Shown here: piece by piece, positions 59,252 to 64,000 of the stretch
How the letters are laid out: each line of letters opens with the position of its first letter
How positions within the stretch are numbered: position 1 is the first letter of the stretch
Source: Streptomyces diastatochromogenes
Lineage (GTDB): Bacteria; Actinomycetota; Actinomycetes; Streptomycetales; Streptomycetaceae
Direction of reading: 5' to 3'
Length of the DNA: 64,000 bases
Assembly (NCBI RefSeq): GCF_002242805.1
Contig: NZ_MCGQ01000048.1
Location: forward strand, 1 to 64,000
The notes under the pieces: model-generated
Told to the model about the DNA's origin: nothing
Database searches by the model: none
Seen by the model: the letters and a program-made list of their open reading frames with translations, nothing else
Translations under genes and position numbers: made by a program

Positions 59252-60451
59252 CTAGCTCCGGTGCGCCGTCGAGCGGGCGTGCAGGGCGCGGGCCGCCCTG
59301 GGCCCGAGCCAGCGCTTGAGCCTGCGCAGCACCTCCAGTTGGCCTGCCGCCTTGTCGATGCCGTAGTAGAGCTGCGGCGGCACGTACGGCAGCAGCGGCG
59401 AGTGGCGCTGGCCGAGCAGGGCGAACATGCGGTGCGGGGGCAGGTGGATGTAGCGGGGCAGGTTCTCGTACCACTGGGCGCTGTAGCGGGCGGCGCTCTG
59501 CGCGGAGAGCAGCTCGGAGCTGCGCTGCCGTTCGTAGGCGGCGAGTGCCGCGGGCAGGGTGGCGTGCTCGCGGAGGGCGGTGGCGAGGCACATGGCGTCC
59601 TCGAGGGCGAGGGTGGTGCCGGCGCCGATGGAGTAGTGGGTGGTGTGGGCGGCGTCGCCGAGCAGGACGAGGTTGTCGCGGTGCCAGGTGCGGTTGGTGA
59701 GGGTGCGGAAGGCCGGCCAGGGGGCACCGCGGCCGCCGATGAGCGGGTGGCCGTCGAGGATCGAGGCGAAGAGCTTCTCCAGCAGCGCGAGCCCCTCGCC
59801 CTCGTCCGCCCGGTCCAGGCCGAGGCCGGTGAGGGTCTCCGGGGAGCACTCCATGACGCAGGTGCTGCCCTCGCCGCTGTAGGCGTAGCCGTAGCACCAG
59901 ATCCAGCCGTGCCCGGTCTCCACGAAGGCGAAGGTGAAGGCGTCGAAGACCTTGGTGGTGCCGAGCCAGAGGTAGCGGTTGCGGCCCTCTTCGAGCTGCG
60001 TGCCGAAGTGGCCGGCGTGGTGGGTGCGCAGGGCGCTGTGGACGCCGTCGGCCGCCACGACCAGGTCGGCTCCGGGCAGGTCGGCGGCCGTGACCTCGCT
60101 CTCGAACTCCAGCCGTACGCCGAGGGAGCGGGCGCGCTCGGCGAGGATCTCCAGGAGGCGGTGGCGGCCGATGCCGTGCCCCTCGTCGCCGGGCTGCCGG
60201 GTCACCTGGTCGCGGACGTGGGCCACGCCCTGGTTCCAGCGGACCGAACTCTCCTCGATCGCGCGCGCGGACTCGGGGTCGTGGCCGTGGAGCCGGTCGA
60301 GCAGTCCGCGCCAGTACGTCACGCCCCAGCCGTAGGTCGAGCCCTCCGGGTCGCGTTCGTGGACGGTGATGTCATGGGCGGGGTTCTGCCGCTTGAGCAG
60401 GATGGCGAGGTACAGGCCCGCGGGCCCGCCTCCGACACAGACGACCTTCAC
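59252..60451 (-). CDS. FAD-dependent aromatic monooxygenase
   Basis: 399 residues from GTG (60451), where the FAD motif starts (KVVCVGGGPAGLYLAILLK). DLVVAADGVHSALR is the DG motif and NLVLLGDAAHTTHYSIGAG the GD motif of class A flavoprotein hydroxylases. STYGWGVTYW near residue 40 resembles the VioD/salicylyl-CoA hydroxylase branch. Substrate unknown. The upstream reading beyond the GTG is arginine-rich non-family sequence. Confidence 0.88.
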   Translation of the reverse strand: MKVVCVGGGPAGLYLAILLKRQNPAHDITVHERDPEGSTYGWGVTYWRGLLDRLHGHDPESARAIEESSVRWNQGVAHVRDQVTRQPGDEGHGIGRHRLLEILAERARSLGVRLEFESEVTAADLPGADLVVAADGVHSALRTHHAGHFGTQLEEGRNRYLWLGTTKVFDAFTFAFVETGHGWIWCYGYAYSGEGSTCVMECSPETLTGLGLDRADEGEGLALLEKLFASILDGHPLIGGRGAPWPAFRTLTNRTWHRDNLVLLGDAAHTTHYSIGAGTTLALEDAMCLATALREHATLPAALAAYERQRSSELLSAQSAARYSAQWYENLPRYIHLPPHRMFALLGQRHSPLLPYVPPQLYYGIDKAAGQLEVLRRLKRWLGPRAARALHARSTAHRS

Positions 60452-60802
60452 GCACACACCCCTGACGACTACCCATCGTGCCCGAACGGCACCGCAGGGT
60501 AGCAGGGCCGAAGGGATGCGGCCGGACTTCCGGATCGCGTCAGTCTGGCGCGGTGACCCGCGCCACTCGGGCGGAGCACGGACGAGAAAGATCACCGGAA
60601 TCCCGGACGCCCCGGCAAGGAATTCCCCGTTCCGCAGCAGAGAGACCCCTCACCACAGCAAGATCATCTTGCTTCAACCTTCTACGACATGTGGCTAATT
60701 GTCCGGATCACAGCCAACCGGTTCCGGGCGATTTCTTCCCCTCCGGGACGGCCCGGTAGGCATGCGGAGTCACCACTCGAACTCCCCCACAGGAGGACAC
60801 GC
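60452..60802. other. 351-bp intergenic region upstream of the tyrosinase operon
   Basis: Divergent promoters for the monooxygenase (leftward) and melC1 (rightward) should lie here. A palindrome AGCAAGAT-C-ATCTTGCT (60657-60673) overlaps a candidate -35 TTGCTT (60669-60674), with TGGCTA 17 bp later as a weak -10, about 100 bp ahead of melC1. No coding potential with family support is seen. Confidence 0.45.
60657..60673. promoter_or_regulatory. 17-bp palindrome in the melC promoter region
   Basis: Perfect 8-bp arms AGCAAGAT/ATCTTGCT around a single C, about 130 bp upstream of melC1. It overlaps a possible -35 element. Possible repressor or activator site for tyrosinase expression. Confidence 0.5.
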
Positions 60803-61177
60803 ATGCCCGAGATAACCCGGCGCCGCGCGCTCACCGCGGCGGCCGCGCTGGCCGCCACGGCCTCGGCCGCCTCGCTCGTCGCACCCGGCGCCTCGGCCGC
60901 CGATCACCAGCACGGCGCACCGGCATCCTTCGACGAGGTCTACAAGGGCCGCCGGATACAGGGCCGTCCGTCGAGCATGGGCGGTCACCACCACGAACAC
61001 GGCGGCGGCTACTCGGTGTTCGTCGACGGGGTGGAGCTGCACGTGATGCGGAACGCCGACGGCAGCTGGATCAGCGTCGTCAGCCACTACGACCCGGTGC
61101 CCACGCCGCGCGCCGCCGCCCGTGCCGCGGTGGACGAGCTGCAGGGCGCCCCGCTGCTGCCGTTCCCCGCCAACTGA
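60803..61177 (+). CDS. melC1: Tyrosinase copper chaperone / secretion cofactor
   Basis: 124 residues. Tat signal RRRALTAAAALAATASAAS with twin Arg, ending near APGASAAD. The His-rich GHHHEHGGG (61-69) suits copper delivery, and YSVFVDGVELHVMRN plus VVSHYDPVPTPRAAAR hold the loop with Tyr96 that occupies the tyrosinase active site in the known caddie complex (Tyr98 in the S. castaneoglobisporus protein). It carries MelC2, which lacks its own signal, out via Tat. AGGAGGACACGC precedes the ATG. It is 34 bp upstream of melC2. Confidence 0.96.
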   Translation: MPEITRRRALTAAAALAATASAASLVAPGASAADHQHGAPASFDEVYKGRRIQGRPSSMGGHHHEHGGGYSVFVDGVELHVMRNADGSWISVVSHYDPVPTPRAAARAAVDELQGAPLLPFPAN

Positions 61178-61211
61178 CCGCCCCCGCAAGGACATCCGGA
61201 GCACCACGCAC

Positions 61212-62033
61212 ATGACCGTACGCAAGAACCAGGCCGCCCTGACCGCCGACGAGAAGCGCCGGTTCGTCAATGCCGTCCTCGAACTCAAGCGCAACGGGCG
61301 CTACGACGAGTTCGTCCGCACGCACAACGGCTTCATCATGTCCGACGCCGACAGCGGCGAGCGGACCGGCCACCGCTCCCCGTCCTTCCTGCCCTGGCAC
61401 CGCAGATTCCTGCTCGACTTCGAGCAGGCGCTGCAGGCGGTCGACTCCTCGGTCGCCCTGCCGTACTGGGACTGGAGCACCGACCGCACGGTGCGCGCCT
61501 CGCTGTGGGCGCCGGACTTCCTCGGCGGCACCGGGCGCAGCAGCGACGGCCGGGTGATGGACGGCCCGTTCGCCGCGACCGGCGGCAACTGGCCGATCAG
61601 CGTGCGCGTGGACGGCCGTACGTTCCTGCGCCGCTCGCTCGGCACGGCCGTGCGCGAGCTGCCGACGCGCGCGGAGGTGGACTCCGTGCTGGCCCTGTCG
61701 ACGTACGACATGGCGCCCTACAACAGCTCCTCCGACGGCTTCCGCAACAACCTGGAGGGCTGGCGCGGGGTCAATCTGCACAACCGGGTCCATGTGTGGG
61801 TCGGCGGGCAGATGGCCACCGGGGTCTCCCCCAACGACCCGGTGTTCTGGCTGCACCACGCCTACATCGACAAGCTGTGGGCCGACTGGCAGCGCCGGCA
61901 CCCGGACGCCGGTTATGTGCCGACCGGCGGGACGCCCGACGTCATCGACCTGGACGACACGATGAAGCCGTGGAACGACGTGCGCCCGTCGGACCTGCTG
62001 GACCACACGAAGTTCTACACCTTCGACAGCTGA
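61212..62033 (+). CDS. melC2: Tyrosinase
   Basis: 273 residues, type 3 binuclear copper oxidase that hydroxylates monophenols and oxidises diphenols to quinones, giving melanin. CuA ligands His38, His54, His63 (RTHNGF, TGHRSPSFLPWHRR) and CuB ligands His190, His194, His216 (NLHNRVHVWVGG, VFWLHHAYID) all match the positions known from Streptomyces tyrosinase. No signal peptide; exported with MelC1. The start has a modest GGACATCCGGAGC region upstream. Converges with the RNase HI gene, stops adjacent. Confidence 0.98.
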   Translation: MTVRKNQAALTADEKRRFVNAVLELKRNGRYDEFVRTHNGFIMSDADSGERTGHRSPSFLPWHRRFLLDFEQALQAVDSSVALPYWDWSTDRTVRASLWAPDFLGGTGRSSDGRVMDGPFAATGGNWPISVRVDGRTFLRRSLGTAVRELPTRAEVDSVLALSTYDMAPYNSSSDGFRNNLEGWRGVNLHNRVHVWVGGQMATGVSPNDPVFWLHHAYIDKLWADWQRRHPDAGYVPTGGTPDVIDLDDTMKPWNDVRPSDLLDHTKFYTFDS

Positions 62034-62714
62034 TCAGGCCTCGGCGGTACGGCACTCCGGGTGGCCCCAGCCCTGCGCGTTCTTGGCGATGGACTCGCCG
62101 GCCGCGTAGCCGCGGCCGCACAGGCAGCGGCCGGGGAACTTCGCCTTGATGGTGCGCGAGGACGCTCCGCCGCCGGTCCGGCGGGGCGCCTTGCTGCGCG
62201 GGGCGGCCGCCTTGGGCGTGTCGGGCGACTGCGGCGGCTCCGGGGAGCCGAGGGCGCTGCCGGCCTCTTCCTGGACCGAGGCGGCCTGGCTGGCGGCGCG
62301 GTCGGCGAAGTCGTTCAACGGGTCGCCGTCGACCTGGTGGGCGGGGACGTAGCGGAACTCGACGGAGCGGCCGTCGAGCAGCTCGTCGATGCGGACCACC
62401 AGGTCCTGGTTGGCGACCGGCTTGCCGGCGGCCGTCTTCCAGCCGTTGCGCTTCCAGCCGGGCAGCCAGGTGGTGACCGCCTTCATCGCGTACTGGGAGT
62501 CCATGCGGATCTCCAGCGGCACGTCCGGGTCGACGGCCGCCAGCAGGCGCTCCAGGGCGGTCAGTTCGGCGACGTTGTTGGTGGCCCGGCCGAGCGGGCC
62601 CGCCTCCCAGCGGGCGGGGGTCCGCTCGTCGTCCGAGACCACCCATGCCCATCCGGCCGGCCCGGGGTTTCCCTTCGAAGCCCCGTCGCACGCGGCCACC
62701 ACACGTTCACGCAT
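62034..62714 (-). CDS. rnhA: Ribonuclease HI with Cys-containing C-terminal domain
   Basis: 226 residues from ATG 62714 (an ATG four codons earlier is possible). RNase H core 1-145: ACDGASKGNPGPAGWAWV with the first catalytic Asp, NNVAELTALERLL with Glu, RMDSQYAMKAV with Asp, and DPLNDFADRAA with the last Asp, so it is catalytically complete. A Pro/Ala/Lys linker follows and then GRCLCGRGYAAGES and GWGHPECRTAE, a C-x-C...H-x2-C pattern that may bind zinc or nucleic acid. It removes RNA from RNA-DNA hybrids. Confidence 0.92.
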   Translation of the reverse strand: MRERVVAACDGASKGNPGPAGWAWVVSDDERTPARWEAGPLGRATNNVAELTALERLLAAVDPDVPLEIRMDSQYAMKAVTTWLPGWKRNGWKTAAGKPVANQDLVVRIDELLDGRSVEFRYVPAHQVDGDPLNDFADRAASQAASVQEEAGSALGSPEPPQSPDTPKAAAPRSKAPRRTGGGASSRTIKAKFPGRCLCGRGYAAGESIAKNAQGWGHPECRTAEA

Positions 62715-62760
62715 GCGGTCGATCATGCCATGGCCGCGCCGGCCACCGTGCCGGGCCCGG

Positions 62761-63555
62761 TCAGACGTCCTGGAAGCTGGGCCTGTCGCCCTCGGTGGTC
62801 GTGGTGTCGATCACGGAGAAGTTCGCGCCCTGCGGATCGCTGAGCGCCGCGAACCGGCCGAAGGGGCTGCCCATGGGCCCGAAGCGCAGAACGCCGCCGA
62901 GCTTGGTGGCCCGGGCCACGGCCGCGTCGCAGTCGTCGACGCCGAAGTACACGTTGATGTACGACGGGATCTCGGGCGGGAACTCGTCGGTCATCCGCAT
63001 CCGGCCCAGGACCGTGTCGTCACCGAGGTTGAAGACACGGAAGTCGACCCCGTCGTCCTCGAGCTGCTTCGCCGCGTAGGGGAAGACGGACGTGAGGAAC
63101 GTGTCCGTTTTGTCGGGGTCGCGGGTGAAGACCTCGGCCCAGTTGTAGGCACCGGGCACCGACGTCGCCTCGAAACCCTCGTGGACGCCCGCCTGCCACA
63201 CGCCGAACACGGCACCGCTGGGCTCAAGAGCCAGGCACATCGTGCCGAAGTCGCCGACCTGCATCGGCTCCATCAGCACCTCGCCGCCGCTCTCCCGGAT
63301 CCTGGCCGCGGTGGCGACGGCGTCCGGCGAGGCGAAGTACAGGCACCACTGCGACTGCCCCTCCTGGCCGGGCATGGGCGGTACGACGGCGGCCACCGCC
63401 TTGCCGTTCGCGTAGGCCTGTGTGTAGTGGCCGTACTCCGACGAGGCCTCGCCGAAGGTCCAGCCGAGGACCTCGCCGTAGAAGCTCTTGGCGCCCTCGA
63501 GGTCGCTGAACATCGCATCGGCCCAACAGGGCGTTCCTTCAGGTTGCACGGCCAT
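62761..63555 (-). CDS. Two-domain VOC protein (glyoxalase-like)
   Basis: 264 residues, two tandem VOC domains: the first starts TPCWADAMFSDLEGAKSFYG and the second around YNWAEVFTRDPDKTDTFLTS, ending PQGANFSVIDTTT. This matches Streptomyces 'hydroxylase/VOC' proteins of the 27-kDa antigen CFP30B type. Function unknown. Its start is 138 bp from the divergent alcohol dehydrogenase. Confidence 0.88.
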   Translation of the reverse strand: MAVQPEGTPCWADAMFSDLEGAKSFYGEVLGWTFGEASSEYGHYTQAYANGKAVAAVVPPMPGQEGQSQWCLYFASPDAVATAARIRESGGEVLMEPMQVGDFGTMCLALEPSGAVFGVWQAGVHEGFEATSVPGAYNWAEVFTRDPDKTDTFLTSVFPYAAKQLEDDGVDFRVFNLGDDTVLGRMRMTDEFPPEIPSYINVYFGVDDCDAAVARATKLGGVLRFGPMGSPFGRFAALSDPQGANFSVIDTTTTEGDRPSFQDV

Positions 63556-63693
63556 GGTCGCGGGCCCTCTCCGGTGAGCGGATTGTCCGAATCCTCACGC
63601 TAGCCATCCCTCCTTCGGCCCGCGCGCCGAACGGAGGCAACCGTCCGACACTGGACGAAAGGGACGGCAGCCTTCGGCGGGACGGGGCGCGGG

Positions 63694-64000
63694 ATGTCGG
63701 AGTCGACGGTGACGGCAGGGACGACACGGGCGTGGTCGGTGACCCGGCCCGGGCCGGTGGAGGAGGATCCCCTCCGGTTCGTCGAGCGGCCGGTGCCCGT
63801 GCCCGGGGACGACGAGCTGCTGGTCCATGTGCGCGTCTGCGGAGTGTGCCGCACCGACCTGCACGTGACCGAGGGGGACCTGCCGGTGCACCGGCCCGGG
63901 GTGACCCCCGGGCACGAGGTGGTGGGCGTGGTCGCCGGGTTCGGGGCGGGCGTCGAGGGTTTCGCGGTGGGCGACCGGGTGGGCGTGGCCTGGCTGCGGC
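63694..64000 (+). CDS. Zinc-dependent alcohol dehydrogenase (N-terminal part, cut by window)
   Basis: 102 codons to the window end, frame still open. MDR family: VRVCGVCRTDLHVTEGDLP with the catalytic-zinc Cys, and VTPGHEVVGVVAGFGAGVEGF with the zinc His-Glu. The ATG at 63694 follows GGGCGCGGG. AdhP/AdhA type is likely; the cofactor domain lies outside the window. Confidence 0.9.
   Translation, partial: MSESTVTAGTTRAWSVTRPGPVEEDPLRFVERPVPVPGDDELLVHVRVCGVCRTDLHVTEGDLPVHRPGVTPGHEVVGVVAGFGAGVEGFAVGDRVGVAWLR

Noticed and set aside
1..64000. CRISPR arrays, tRNA/rRNA genes, prophage or integrase
   Set aside because: No regularly spaced repeats, no cloverleaf-like or rRNA-like segments recognised by eye, and no integrase, transposase or phage structural motifs. 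A tRNA scan could still find one I missed.

Overview
This is a GC-rich, gene-dense stretch of an actinobacterial chromosome, almost certainly Streptomyces. The evidence is the third-position G/C codon bias, many GTG starts and stop/start overlaps of the ATGA or GTGA type. It also carries a WhiB-family protein, a large LuxR-type (LAL) regulator, a griselysin-like M4 protease, the GlgE-pathway cluster treS-mak-glgB, and the melC1-melC2 tyrosinase pair. I see no rRNA, tRNA, CRISPR array, intact transposon or prophage. It reads as ordinary, partly accessory chromosome with a few decayed pieces.

Layout. 1-3.8 kb: end of treS, maltokinase and branching enzyme (trehalose to maltose-1-P to alpha-glucan). 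3.9-11.6 kb: carboxylate-amine ligase, acyl-CoA synthetase, RsbW-like ATPase, type II NADH dehydrogenase and a FUSC membrane protein. 11.6-18.7 kb: SigB/SigF-family sigma factor, stand-alone cyclic-nucleotide-binding protein, MFS exporter, LysE exporter with divergent ArgP/LysG-type regulator, TetR, saccharopine-dehydrogenase-like enzyme and WhiB. 18.7-24.1 kb: an envelope block on the minus strand (M1 peptidase, L,D-transpeptidase lipoprotein, response regulator, histidine kinase), then DUF488. 24.2-30.7 kb: FAD dehydrogenase with TetR facing alkB across a double operator, MBL hydrolase, DUF4032, universal stress protein and VOC protein. 30.9-34.4 kb: a translationally coupled three-gene redox/signalling module (receiver-thioredoxin-reductase-like fusion, cNMP-binding histidine kinase, UBP zinc finger). 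34.4-41 kb: LAL regulator, GDSL hydrolase, a GH95 pseudogene and the M4 protease. 41.3-51 kb: serine hydrolase, TerD-CAP-CAP fusion, AIM24, TPR plus polyprenyl synthase pair, pseudokinase, HTH-like protein and two small membrane proteins. 51-64 kb: aldo-keto reductase, VAO-type flavin oxidase, SDR/LysR pair, a MFS-TetR efflux operon with a collapsed tandem duplication, lipase plus flavin monooxygenase, tyrosinase operon, RNase HI with a Cys-rich tail, VOC protein and the start of a zinc alcohol dehydrogenase.

The most interesting items are the three-gene redox/signalling module, whose TrxR-like part lacks the redox CXXC. Next are the TerD-CAP-CAP fusion, a catalytically dead membrane kinase, and a 10-bp hairpin that buries the ribosome binding site of a DUF2238 membrane protein. 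Also notable are two paired TetR-type operators with the same 6-4-6 architecture, a hybrid ORF left by a collapsed MFS/TetR duplication, and a MITE-like inverted-repeat element that supplies the stop codons of two convergent genes. Function calls rest on motifs read by eye. No database search was possible, so family names for the DUF-type proteins are recollection-based.
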